Assembly (NCBI GenBank): GCA_035456105.1
Contig: DATIDV010000010.1
Location: 123,525 to 187,524, forward strand
DNA length: 64,000 nt
Origin: Viridibacterium sp035456105
GTDB lineage: Bacteria; Pseudomonadota; Gammaproteobacteria; Burkholderiales; Rhodocyclaceae
Direction of reading: 5' to 3'
Below, piece by piece: positions 27,048 to 35,723 of the stretch (its first letter is position 1; every line of letters begins with the position of its first letter). The notes beneath the pieces are model-generated. The model was given only the letters and a program-made list of their open reading frames with translations. It was not told the DNA's origin and did not search any database. The position numbers and the translations under genes were made by a program.

Positions 27048-29111
27048 CTATTTCGATTTTTTCTCTGCGGCATCGTCCATTTTTGCCTGGATAGCCGTCA
27101 GTGCGATCGTGAACACGATGTCATCCACCAACGCACCGCGCGACAAGTCGTTCACCGGCTTGCGCAGGCCCTGCAGCATCGGGCCGACACTCACCACGTT
27201 GGCACTGCGTTGCACGGCCTTGTAGGTGGTGTTGCCCGTGTTCAGATCGGGGAACACGAACACTGTGGCCTGGCCCGCCACAGCGCTGCCTGGCGCCTTG
27301 CTCTTGCCCACATCCATCACCGATGCCGCGTCGTACTGCAGCGGGCCGTCGATCACCAGATCAGGCCGCTTGCCCTTGGCAAGATCCTTGGCATCGCGCA
27401 CGCGCTCGACATCTTCGCCTGCACCCGAAACGCCCGTGCTGTAGCTGATCATCGCCACTTTCGGATCGATACCGAAAGCCCGTGCGCTGTCGGCGCTCTG
27501 AATTGCGATGTCGGCCAGTTGGTCGGCTGTCGGATTCGGGTTGATCGCGCAGTCGCCATACACCAGCACTTGGTCCGGCATCAGCATGAAAAAGATCGAC
27601 GACACGATGGACGAACCGGGTGCAGTCTTGATCAGTTGCAGCGCAGGACGCACGGTGTTGGCCGTCGTATGCACTGCGCCCGATACCAGACCGTCCACAT
27701 TGCCCGTGGCCAGCATCATGGTGCCGAGCACGACCGTGTCCGTCAGTTGCTCCAGCGCCTGGCCTGGCGTGAGGCCCTTGCTCTTGCGCAGCTCGACCAT
27801 CGGCGCCACGTATTGCTCACGGACCGAATCCGGATCCACGATTTCCAGCGTATCCGGCAGGACCACGCCCTGCGCTTCAGCCACGCTCTCGATGATTTCG
27901 CGCTTGCCCAACAATACGCATTGGGCAATGCCTTTCTCCTCGCAGATGATGGCCGCACGAATCGTGCGCGGCTCATCACCTTCCGGCAGAACGATGCGCT
28001 TCTTCGCTGCACGCGCCTGCTGAATCAGGCGATAGCGGAAGGCGGGTGGCGACATGTGGATTGACGCCGGTACACGTACGCCGGTCATCAGGGCCTGCGT
28101 GTCGAGTTGCTCGGCGATCGAATTGAGTACAGCCTCCATGCGCTCGGTATCGTCTTCCGGGACTGCCGTTGGCAGGCGGCTGATCAGGCTGGCCGTGCCA
28201 AAACTGTCGGCCGGTGTGCGCAGGATAGGCAGGCGGCCCGCAAACGCATGTTCGGCGAGTTTGCGGATGCGCGGATCAATAACGCTGGAATGCGTCAGCA
28301 ACAGCCCCGCCAGCTGGGTGCCACAACTTGCCGCCAGTGCCGTGGCGAGAATAACGTCTTCACGGTCCCCCGAGCTGATGATGAAGGCGCCCGGCTTGAG
28401 ACGGTTCACCACCTCCGGCGCGGAACGGCCAGCGACCACGACGTCGAGCACGCGCCGCTGTGCAATCTCGCCCGCCACGACAATCTCCGCTTCGAGATGG
28501 CGTGCCATGTCCAGCGTGCGTGGCGCCAGCAAGGCCGCATCGAAGCGCACCACGCCCCACAAAGGCAGATCACCCAGCGCCGTCTGCGCAGCGCCGGCCT
28601 TGAAGTCGGCCGGCGCTTTGTTGATGATCACGCCCGCCACGCTGCAGCCCTCGTTGCGGAACTGGCTGGCTGTGAGCAGCACCTCCTCGATCGCATCGTC
28701 GTCGGCTGCGCTGGTGACGAGAATCATCTCCGCATGCATGGCGCGGACGATCTCGACATTCAGGTGCGAGGGAAAAGCGTGGCTCTTGTCCGTATGCAAG
28801 CCTTCGACGACGAGAACGTCTGCGTCATGAGCAGCGCTCATGCACAGGCTGACGATCTCTTCCAGCAGCTCATCATTGCCACCCGCAGCAATCTGCGCCA
28901 CCACCCGCGACGGGGGCAAAGCGGTTGGGCTCTCGATGCCACAGATCGTCTGCGCAAAGTGCGCCGACAATTCCGTCTTGGAATCATCCTGCGCCACCGG
29001 CTTGCAAAACCCGACGCGCAAACCTTCGCGCTGCAGGGCTCGGATGACACCAAGGGAAATCGACGTCAAACCGACGTTCTGGCGGGTAGGGGCAACGAAA
29101 AATGTCTGCAT
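27048..29111 (-). CDS. pta: Phosphate acetyltransferase
   Basis: The enzyme interconverts acetyl-CoA and acetyl phosphate. The 687-residue product is the long proteobacterial form: an N-terminal P-loop-like/DRTGG regulatory part (FFVAPTRQNVGLTSISLGVI) and a C-terminal PTA catalytic domain (about 350-687) with RIVLPEGDEPRTIRAA, ATGNVDGLVSGAVHTTANTVRPALQ (split: ATGNVDGLVSGAVHTT) and VFVFPDLNTGNTTYKAVQR. I chose the ATG at 29111; an in-frame GTG four codons upstream is possible. No acetate kinase gene is adjacent. Together with the 2-oxoacid oxidoreductase it could serve acetate production under low oxygen, which is inference. Confidence 0.93.
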   Translation of the reverse strand: MQTFFVAPTRQNVGLTSISLGVIRALQREGLRVGFCKPVAQDDSKTELSAHFAQTICGIESPTALPPSRVVAQIAAGGNDELLEEIVSLCMSAAHDADVLVVEGLHTDKSHAFPSHLNVEIVRAMHAEMILVTSAADDDAIEEVLLTASQFRNEGCSVAGVIINKAPADFKAGAAQTALGDLPLWGVVRFDAALLAPRTLDMARHLEAEIVVAGEIAQRRVLDVVVAGRSAPEVVNRLKPGAFIISSGDREDVILATALAASCGTQLAGLLLTHSSVIDPRIRKLAEHAFAGRLPILRTPADSFGTASLISRLPTAVPEDDTERMEAVLNSIAEQLDTQALMTGVRVPASIHMSPPAFRYRLIQQARAAKKRIVLPEGDEPRTIRAAIICEEKGIAQCVLLGKREIIESVAEAQGVVLPDTLEIVDPDSVREQYVAPMVELRKSKGLTPGQALEQLTDTVVLGTMMLATGNVDGLVSGAVHTTANTVRPALQLIKTAPGSSIVSSIFFMLMPDQVLVYGDCAINPNPTADQLADIAIQSADSARAFGIDPKVAMISYSTGVSGAGEDVERVRDAKDLAKGKRPDLVIDGPLQYDAASVMDVGKSKAPGSAVAGQATVFVFPDLNTGNTTYKAVQRSANVVSVGPMLQGLRKPVNDLSRGALVDDIVFTIALTAIQAKMDDAAEKKSK

Positions 29112-29637
29112 ATGCGTCTTCACGAATGAACTTGGCTGGGGGCGCCCAGCCTCGGGATCGGGTTTATCCTAATGTTAGACGCTGCAGCGCAGCAGAGGAA
29201 TCAAACGGTGATGATTGTTTGATTCTAGGCAAGTTTCAAGGGGTTGGACTGGATCTGGAGAGGGGCTATGGGAGGGAGCGACGTTGGGCGTGAGAGAACG
29301 CCCTGAGGTGCCAGTCCGATAGGTGATTCCTTCAATCGGGATCGACTCGCCAATGATGTGAATCAATCACTGGTTTGCGACGAGGGTGTTCTGCTTCTCT
29401 TGCGCGATCAAACAAGGGCTCGGCTAGTCGCCGTTGTGCTTATTCTGTTTTCGGCTGTTCAAGACCAGCTCGGTGCATGGCTTCGAGCTCCTGGGGTCAT
29501 TCAGCTCGCGAGCGCCATATCTGAAATTATCGGGAGATGCTTCTTTATGGCCGTTCTGAGTAGCAGCCAATCAACTGGCGGTTCGCGTGTCACGTGGTTT
29601 ACGTGGCAAGGAACGGATTGTGGTTGGCGCCTGCCAA
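29112..29637. other. Intergenic region before the vgrG remnant
   Basis: About 525 bases with no recognised gene. It includes the presumed pta promoter. Short frames of hydrophobic residues are present but match no family I know. Confidence 0.4.
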
Positions 29638-29875
29638 TCGCAGCCTTGTCGCTTTGTGTGTGCTGACTTTGTCCTTGGCAGCATGCGGCTTCAGGCCGAG
29701 ATCCTTGACCGGGCGGGCGCCGTCGAAGTGCTTGCCATAGGTGTGGAGGGCGATGCCGTCTTTGACGGCTCAAGCCTGTTTTCCTTGTGATGCGATGTGG
29801 ATATCGGATGCAGCGAGAGTGAGGGGGCTATCCGAGATGAGAGCTTCATCCTTTCGCGTGAGAGCGGCGATGGCC
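29638..29875 (-). pseudogene. Fragment of a vgrG gene (DUF2345 region) with an in-frame stop
   Basis: The minus strand encodes DIHIASQGKQA, then a TGA stop at 29770-29772, then AVKDGIALHTYGKHFDG and ARPVKDLGLKPH. The intact VgrG in this window has DIHIASQGKQAWAVKDGIA and ARPIKDLGLKLHAAKGKVS at the corresponding place, so the Trp codon has become a stop. Nucleotide similarity to about 36190-36425 runs through the segment and fades near both ends. The fragment lacks the gp27/gp5 regions and any start. It lies just downstream of the T6SS membrane-protein gene and is the relic of a second vgrG. Confidence 0.88.
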
Positions 29876-29911
29876 GCGTGCTCGATTTTTCGAGTCGTGA
29901 GCGGCAAAGCG

Positions 29912-30613
29912 TCAGAAGTAGTAAACCCCCATCGGTAGTTCTGGTTTGCCCGTTTTTCGCGCCTGTCGTGTGGTTTTAAGTAGATCCGTTTCGGTCGGAC
30001 TAGGCCAGTTCAGTGCGGAGGCAACGGCGTTCATCTCGCGGGAAAAGCTCATGAAATCGCCCCAGCTCATCCCAACAGTGACAAGTAATATGACTGGAGC
30101 AGCAACAGTCATGATTACGATATTTAGCCAAAACGGCATGTTGGTAAGAGCTGTTAATAAGAGGGCCGCGAAATAGCAGAACAAAACGAACCATCCACAA
30201 CACTTGAACAGATGTTTCGATTTCGCCTTGATGCCTCTCTCACAATGAGGTTGCATCCATATGATTCGTGATGCCGTATCAACGACTGCCGTTACATGAA
30301 AGTTTTCGCCTAGTTTGCGGCCAACAATTTTCACAGAGTCACCGTTTTTGAAGGTCGCTTTCCAAAAGCTTCCTTTTGCGAGCAATCCCCCAATGCTCAT
30401 GACAAAGCTCTCGACCGGATCTCCTTCATCGACTGCGGCCTGAGCACTCGAAACAGCTCCGGCCTGGCCGGTGATGGCTTGTCCAATTGCGACGACTGAG
30501 GCGAGTTCTTGGTCCTGCTTTATGCGCTTTAGAAAGTGAACATTTTCGGGTTTGACTTGCAGATAACTGATCTGCCCTTCAATCACTTCATACTGCGCTG
30601 CCTGTGATGCCAT
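29912..30613 (-). CDS. Putative T6SS-associated membrane protein (candidate effector or immunity protein)
   Basis: The product of about 233 residues has a soluble N-terminal half (IEGQISYLQVKPENVHFL), a region with a PHCERGIKAKSKH motif, two transmembrane helices (CGWFVLFCYFAALLLTAL and LNIVIMTVAAPVILLVTVG), and a C-terminal tail ending PMGVYYF. This layout, with the PHCxRG motif before two helices and an aromatic C terminus, matches a family I recall being annotated as putative T6SS effectors in Burkholderia and relatives. Whether it is toxin or immunity protein is not clear. It follows the previous gene within about 20 bases. Start is ATG 30613 or TTG 30628. Confidence 0.6.
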   Translation of the reverse strand: MASQAAQYEVIEGQISYLQVKPENVHFLKRIKQDQELASVVAIGQAITGQAGAVSSAQAAVDEGDPVESFVMSIGGLLAKGSFWKATFKNGDSVKIVGRKLGENFHVTAVVDTASRIIWMQPHCERGIKAKSKHLFKCCGWFVLFCYFAALLLTALTNMPFWLNIVIMTVAAPVILLVTVGMSWGDFMSFSREMNAVASALNWPSPTETDLLKTTRQARKTGKPELPMGVYYF

Positions 30614-30631
30614 GTCGTCTTCATCCAATGA

Positions 30632-31498
30632 TTAAGCAATTTTTTCGAGGGCTTCGCCTAGGTCTTCCATTAGTTTCTTGGGGGCTTTCGGTCCCTTAGC
30701 GGCGTTCTCGCCAAACGGACACTCTTGGCACCAATCCTGCAATGCGTCGTCCACGAAAACCCATACGAGGAATGTAATTGCCAGCCCAACCAGATTTAGA
30801 CGAACAGCCCAAGTCATGCAGAAAAGACGATAGAAAAGTAGACGCCCACCGATCCATTTCACTGCTTGACTGCTAGAGGCTTGCATAAGTGGCGCGGCAT
30901 AAGAAATGCTCGCAAGTAGACTCAGGGTGGCACTGCTGAATTGAGTGACCGACTTGAGACCATACGCCACCGCCAACGAGTAGCGTTCCTTCTCAGCGTA
31001 TTTCTCCGCTTTGGTCCATTCAATCGTAGTCGCGTAGTATCCAGCCCCTGCGCTCAACACACCGCCGCTTACTTTCAGCATCTGAAAGGTTACTGATACC
31101 TTATCCCCAACAAGATGTTTTGCTGCATTTGCAGCAATGTCCAGCATGGCTGCAGTCGTCGTACAGGTGGCGGCAGCCAGTTCTCCCAATGTGCGTTTGT
31201 TGTCCTTGAACTCCCAAGCAATCTTGGCAAGGTTGACAAGCTCAAGCACGCCGACAACTAATGACAGCCGATTTTCCTGGAGAGCCTGCGGCCCTTTCGT
31301 TTCATGGGCCTTGAGGTCCGCCCATGTTTTCTTGAGGGCTGCGTGCCGGGCATCTTTGAAATCGTCCCCTGCGCCAATAAAAGCCCCTGCTGCCTGCATG
31401 CGGCGAACGATGGCAGCGCGGGCCAAGCCCTCTTCTTTGGCCTGAGTCTTGAGAGCATCGAGGATACGACCAGGTTCAGCTCCGGCTCTCGCTAACAT
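30632..31498 (-). CDS. Helical membrane protein, probable T6SS effector fragment or chimera
   Basis: From the ATG at 31498, preceded by GAGG, the product has 288 residues: an N-terminal charged part (ARAGAEPGRILDALKTQAKE), a long helical region with LSLVVGVLELVNLAKIAWEF, weakly hydrophobic segments, one strong helix (LNLVGLAITFLVWVFVDD) and a soluble end with the DWCQECPFGENAA cysteines. It resembles the C-terminal part of large pore-type T6SS effectors. The frame continues upstream without a stop through a duplicated lipoprotein signal sequence (to about 31737) but has no start codon there. It may be truncated, chimeric or a working short gene. Confidence 0.5.
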   Translation of the reverse strand: MLARAGAEPGRILDALKTQAKEEGLARAAIVRRMQAAGAFIGAGDDFKDARHAALKKTWADLKAHETKGPQALQENRLSLVVGVLELVNLAKIAWEFKDNKRTLGELAAATCTTTAAMLDIAANAAKHLVGDKVSVTFQMLKVSGGVLSAGAGYYATTIEWTKAEKYAEKERYSLAVAYGLKSVTQFSSATLSLLASISYAAPLMQASSSQAVKWIGGRLLFYRLFCMTWAVRLNLVGLAITFLVWVFVDDALQDWCQECPFGENAAKGPKAPKKLMEDLGEALEKIA

Positions 31499-31501
31499 CA
31501 A

Positions 31502-31737
31502 GCCTCGTACGGCGAATTCGGCACCCGTATCTACACCGCGTTTGAGTAGCGGAAAGAACAGCTTGTCGCCGACAGTCAGGAAGAGTTTATCGACACCTGT
31601 TAGGCTAGCCGAGCAAACTTGGGTTTGCGGGGCCGCGCCTTTGGGGCTAGGCGCTTTGGCGGTATTGACGGGCGGAGTGGTGGATGCTTCGCAAGCCGCA
31701 AGACACAGAACAAAGGCAAGCCAGGCGAAAGTCTGGT
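31502..31737 (-). pseudogene. Duplicated 5' end of the FGE-like lipoprotein gene, start codon lost
   Basis: Minus-strand translation in the frame of the following gene reads FAWLAFVLCLAACEASTTPP, then VNTAKAPSPKG, closely matching the FGE-like protein's LALCLVACNASSTPPANTAK and APSPEG. The DNA match is about 80% over 71 bases (31638-31708 against 32569-32639). The copy has no ATG, GTG or TTG ahead of the signal sequence and begins at the 3' end of the intact gene. It is thus the remnant of a second lipoprotein gene, joined in frame to an effector-like C terminus. Confidence 0.7.
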
Positions 31738-31749
31738 TCGCGCTCGTTT

Positions 31750-32688
31750 CTATTGGATTTTTTGTGCGGAAGTGGCCACGCAGCGCATGGCATAACCCAG
31801 ATATTTGTTAGGCCCTGGATCCGTTGGCAATCGAACCATGGTCATGGCGCGCATCGTCATCCCCTCCGGGGAGAGGTTTTCCTGGCCTCGTGTTACTTTT
31901 TTAGTACCTGTTGCCGGCCCCTTGGGGTTCATGACGGGTGAGTGCGCGTAGTAATTTGCGTCGTACCAGTCCAGTGTCCAGTCCGCTCCGTTCGAGACTA
32001 GGTCGTATAAGCCGATAGGGGACGGCGGGAACAGCCCAACTTCGTATAATTCATTTGCGGACCTTGTGCCCCTTGCGGGGTTGTAATTGTGCTCTTTCAG
32101 CCACTCATACGTTGGCACATTGCGCCCCGCATCTATCTTGCCATTGTCTGTGCCGTAGACCACCAACTGGCCCCGGTTGCGGGCGGCATATTCCCACTGT
32201 GCCTCTGTCGGCAAGTCCATCGGCGTGCCCACTTGCTTACCCAGCCATTGGCAATAGTCACGCGCAGCTTGCCAGGGAACCTCGGCAGGAGCTGCGCGGC
32301 GTTTGTAGAAGATGTCGCGCGGATTTTGCCCTATCTTTTGCAGCCCATTCGCTTCCGTGTAGATGTCGTAGTCTTCATACGTCGTCTTGTAGGCTGCGAT
32401 AGAGAAACTATCAAGCGTCACTGTATGCAGCGGCATGGTATCCAGGGCCCCGTAGTAGGGCAGCTTGTCCGCGTTGTGTACCATGCCAAAATCACCCATC
32501 TGGAATGTTCCCCCTTCCACAAACACCAGATTCTTTTTGGTCTTGGTCACGAGGACTTGCAGGGCTGTGCCTTCGGGGCTTGGCGCCTTAGCGGTATTGG
32601 CGGGAGGGGTAGAGGATGCATTGCAAGCGACCAGACACAGCGCCAAGCTCATACCTAGGGTGGCGTGTGGAGAGAGTGATGTGAGCAT
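31750..32688 (-). CDS. FGE-like (SUMF1-fold) lipoprotein
   Basis: The 312-residue protein has a lipoprotein signal peptide ending LALCLVAC and a formylglycine-generating-enzyme-like domain: FVEGGTFQMGDFG, LDSFSIAAYKTTYEDYDIY, PTEAQWEYAARNRG, GLYDLVSNGADWTLDWYD, and a C-terminal GYAMRCV in place of the usual GFRCV. The paired Cys of true FGE active sites are not seen, so a catalytic role is doubtful. It starts two bases after the stop of the 1005-residue effector candidate. FGE-fold proteins occur in T6SS effector loci; a lipid-anchored one is a candidate immunity or accessory protein. Inferred, not shown. Confidence 0.75.
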   Translation of the reverse strand: MLTSLSPHATLGMSLALCLVACNASSTPPANTAKAPSPEGTALQVLVTKTKKNLVFVEGGTFQMGDFGMVHNADKLPYYGALDTMPLHTVTLDSFSIAAYKTTYEDYDIYTEANGLQKIGQNPRDIFYKRRAAPAEVPWQAARDYCQWLGKQVGTPMDLPTEAQWEYAARNRGQLVVYGTDNGKIDAGRNVPTYEWLKEHNYNPARGTRSANELYEVGLFPPSPIGLYDLVSNGADWTLDWYDANYYAHSPVMNPKGPATGTKKVTRGQENLSPEGMTMRAMTMVRLPTDPGPNKYLGYAMRCVATSAQKIQ

Positions 32689-32690
32689 GC

Positions 32691-35600
32691 TCAGGCTACC
32701 GTGTTCGTGTCTGTAATCTCTGCCAAGGCAAACGACGGACTAGGTTTTTCGCCCGTAATACCAAAGGCCGGCGTGTCATTCATGGCTACGTTGTATCCTT
32801 TGGGGAAGCTACCTTTAAGCTTCCTTTTCATTTCAAAGTATTTTGTGAGGTAAGGGTTGTCCAAATTCTTGTTGGCTGCGTTTTTGCCTGCATTGGTGTT
32901 GGCAAACGCTTTCTGCAAGTCGTCGCTCAAGTTCAGGCCGTTATTAAGTAGGCGAAGTACGTCACCTTCGTTGTGGCCTGCATCGCCCTCGGCGATTTTG
33001 CTACCGTCTGCCGTCATGTGCTGAAACACGTTCTCCCATTCAGTGGTGAGCTGGACGGGGGTCAATATCTTCAGAATGGCTTGCTTGCGGCGATCGAGGA
33101 AGTGGATATTCGGCAGGTAGCCGTTCCCCTCCCTTTTCACCGTCGGCGTATCGCGGGCGTGGTCGTAGGCCCAGTGGCGAGTCAACTGATAGAGGAGCAT
33201 GCCACGCGTCTCAGGGGTGGCGTACACCAGCCAATGCGGATTGCGCATGATGCCATCGAGCATTTTTTTGCGAGCATCGGAGCGGTCAATAGCATCAAGC
33301 ATGGCATTGAAATTTTTATCTATTTCTCGCGCCGACGTTGCCAAGGCCTGCCCCAGCGGCGTTTGCTCGCCAATCAACATCACCAAGACTTGCGACATTG
33401 CCTGAAATGCTTCCTTCTCCACAAACACCAGTTGCTTGAACCCCACGTGTTGCAATTGTATGGCCAGCCACTTCACCATTTCTGCCATCTGGTCCAGGTT
33501 CACTGCAAAGTCCAGGGCACCCTTGGCACCGGGGCCAAAGGTCAGGCCAGCGGACAGCTTGAAGCGGAACTTGCCGTTGGCGTAGTACATGTGAAAGTTG
33601 GCCTTGGCGCCAGCCCCAAAGCTGAGGGCAAAGTCAAACGCCACGTCGGCAAAGCTTACAAAGTCTTTCTTTTCGGGGGGCAGCCATTGCAAGCTACCTT
33701 TTGGGGTGATGCCTCCTTCTACTCCGGCAAAAGCGTCCACACTGGCTTTGACGCCCGTGCCATCGGGCATTGCGGTGTTTTCGCCATCGGCCTCAAAGCG
33801 GGGGAGTTTGATGGGTTTGTTCGCGTCTTTCCATGCGGTCTTCACCATACTTGTATAGTTGGGGCCTAAGTGACGCCGCTGCCCATCGTAGGGGCCTTTG
33901 TCACGTGGTTTCCCTTCGAGCGTGGGGCCAACGCCTGGCATGAATTTGAGTGTGGCACTGCCCTCCATCGCCACCTTGGCCCCCGCAAAACCATACAGCG
34001 AAAGCTCTAGATAGACGCGTATTGCGCCTAGATCCTGGCCGCCGAAGGTCATGAGCCAGCCCGCGCGTGAGGGCACGGCATAGTGCATGGCGTAGCTGCC
34101 TTCGCACGCCACCATCTTGCCTTGCAGGTTGGCGCTAATGCCCACACTACCTTTGCGCCAGTCCATCTCGCTTTGTGCGCCTGCCGCACCCACGAGGCGT
34201 AGCCACTGTGCAGAGTACTCTGTGTCGAAAGACTCGCTGTACTCAATGCTGTCGGCCACTTGTCCGCCAATGCCCGGCAAATCCAGGGTGCCGTAGGCTG
34301 ACTCGTCGAGCATCTTGGTCTTGAGCTCTCCGACTATTTTCGAAATGGATTGCTTCAATGCCTGGCGGTCTACTGCACCAGCCCCCAAGGGATTACGTGG
34401 CGGTGGTGGGGCCTTGTCCGGGTGCTTGGCGTAGTAGGCTTCCTTTCTAGCCTTGTCGTCGGCAATTTTTGCGGCTGTCTTTTTTCCTTCTTCGGTATTC
34501 TTTTCAGCTTCAGCTTGTTCAGCTTTGGTTCTGGCTGAGGCTTTGGCCTGTTGCATATGTTTCACAGCATCAACTGCGTTGTGGCCTTTGCTTTCGCTTT
34601 GCTTCTTGACGCTGCCGTCGATGTCTTTGACCGTGAGCTTGATGCTGAATTGCTCGCGGTTGAGGCGGTTGTTTTTCAGCTGCAGGTAGCGGTTCTCGTT
34701 GACATAGCGACGGCGTAGCTCCGTCTTGGGCTTGCCGTCGAATTTTCCGCTGGAGGTGGTCTCGAAGGTGTAGACCTCTCTGATGTCTGTCAGTTTTTTA
34801 AAGTTCTTGTTCAGCGTGTCTTTTACCTTGTCTTCCGCTAGACCCAGGGCCTTTTCCGCAGCGGCAACTGCATCGGCGTCCCCGGACTCCAGAGCCTTGA
34901 CAATGTCCGCCTGTGCTTGGTGTTTTGTTCGCAGCGCGGCATCAAATTGCCCGCTGAATTTCTCGAAGTCTTCAAAGTCTTTTCGGGGTACTACCAGCAG
35001 TTCTTGTGTATGCGGGTTGAGTATCACTGGTGCTGAAGTCACGCCTGACAACGGCACGGTATGGTTGGCCGCAGGCGCAGTGCTAGCCGCTATGGTCTTG
35101 AAGGGTACGTTGTGATGGGTGGATTTGCCGCCCTGTACAAAGGGGTCAAGGTATCCGGTTTTGATAAGCGCACTGGTGCCTGGGTAAGTGAATTCAAAGC
35201 TCACGCAATCGGTGCACCAAATACGCTCTGTCAAACCTTTGGCATCGGTCTTGCCAGCAATGAGTTGTCCCGACTTGGCATCCCGTGCGCGTACGCGTTT
35301 GCCTTTGTTGTCCACCATGAACGCTTTGAACGAGGCCCCGGCAATGGGCTTGTTGGTCGCGGAGTTCACTAGCATGGCGCGCTGAAATGAAAGTAGCGCC
35401 ACCTTTCCGGTGCTGCCCCCAGCAGCATTGCTACCCAAGACGTCAATCTGCAACTGCGAAACGACTTGATCTTCCACCCGTATCACAGGGTTTTCGTAGC
35501 GGCGACTGTCGGCGTTCCAGACTTTTATTTTGAATGTCTGACTGGTCGCGCTGGTGTTGGGAAATTGTGCCGTTTCTCCTTTCGCCCCAGTTACCCCACG

Positions 35601-35708
35601 TGCGATTTCCGTATTCGCATCATTAACAATCTGGTATTGCGTCTGCGCGCTGGCGTGCCTGCCGCCGTACGTATCCAGGTAATACAAATGAAATTGTCCG
35701 TGTGCCAT
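32691..35708 (-). CDS. Large VgrG-linked protein, candidate T6SS effector of unknown activity
   Basis: A 1005-residue protein without a signal peptide. Residues 1-85 form a beta-rich, transthyretin-like module (HLYYLDTYGGRH ... ARGVTGAKGE). Residues 105-190 form a second (NSATNKPIAGASFKAFMVDN ... AGKTDAKGLT). Then come Lys/Ala coiled-coil stretches (about 240-430), a PPPPRNPLGAG linker, a Gly-rich beta region (SVDAFAGVEGG ... LSAGLTFGPGAKGALDF) and a helical C terminus. I recognise no catalytic motif, though similar Gly-rich proteins occur beside vgrG in Pseudomonas and Burkholderia. It starts 15 bases after the vgrG stop and is followed directly by the FGE-like lipoprotein gene. Confidence 0.7.
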   Translation of the reverse strand: MAHGQFHLYYLDTYGGRHASAQTQYQIVNDANTEIARGVTGAKGETAQFPNTSATSQTFKIKVWNADSRRYENPVIRVEDQVVSQLQIDVLGSNAAGGSTGKVALLSFQRAMLVNSATNKPIAGASFKAFMVDNKGKRVRARDAKSGQLIAGKTDAKGLTERIWCTDCVSFEFTYPGTSALIKTGYLDPFVQGGKSTHHNVPFKTIAASTAPAANHTVPLSGVTSAPVILNPHTQELLVVPRKDFEDFEKFSGQFDAALRTKHQAQADIVKALESGDADAVAAAEKALGLAEDKVKDTLNKNFKKLTDIREVYTFETTSSGKFDGKPKTELRRRYVNENRYLQLKNNRLNREQFSIKLTVKDIDGSVKKQSESKGHNAVDAVKHMQQAKASARTKAEQAEAEKNTEEGKKTAAKIADDKARKEAYYAKHPDKAPPPPRNPLGAGAVDRQALKQSISKIVGELKTKMLDESAYGTLDLPGIGGQVADSIEYSESFDTEYSAQWLRLVGAAGAQSEMDWRKGSVGISANLQGKMVACEGSYAMHYAVPSRAGWLMTFGGQDLGAIRVYLELSLYGFAGAKVAMEGSATLKFMPGVGPTLEGKPRDKGPYDGQRRHLGPNYTSMVKTAWKDANKPIKLPRFEADGENTAMPDGTGVKASVDAFAGVEGGITPKGSLQWLPPEKKDFVSFADVAFDFALSFGAGAKANFHMYYANGKFRFKLSAGLTFGPGAKGALDFAVNLDQMAEMVKWLAIQLQHVGFKQLVFVEKEAFQAMSQVLVMLIGEQTPLGQALATSAREIDKNFNAMLDAIDRSDARKKMLDGIMRNPHWLVYATPETRGMLLYQLTRHWAYDHARDTPTVKREGNGYLPNIHFLDRRKQAILKILTPVQLTTEWENVFQHMTADGSKIAEGDAGHNEGDVLRLLNNGLNLSDDLQKAFANTNAGKNAANKNLDNPYLTKYFEMKRKLKGSFPKGYNVAMNDTPAFGITGEKPSPSFALAEITDTNTVA

Positions 35709-35723
35709 GTCGCTAATCTTTGG

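Noticed and set aside
27048..29111. A pta-ackA operon
   Set aside because: No acetate kinase gene is found on either side of pta.
29358..29666. 102-codon plus-strand frame before the vgrG remnant, with some hydrophobic residues
   Set aside because: No family, no ribosome-binding site, and its end runs into the vgrG relic on the other strand.
31750..32688. A functional formylglycine-generating enzyme
   Set aside because: The active-site Cys pair is not seen and no sulphatase gene is near, so I call it FGE-like only.
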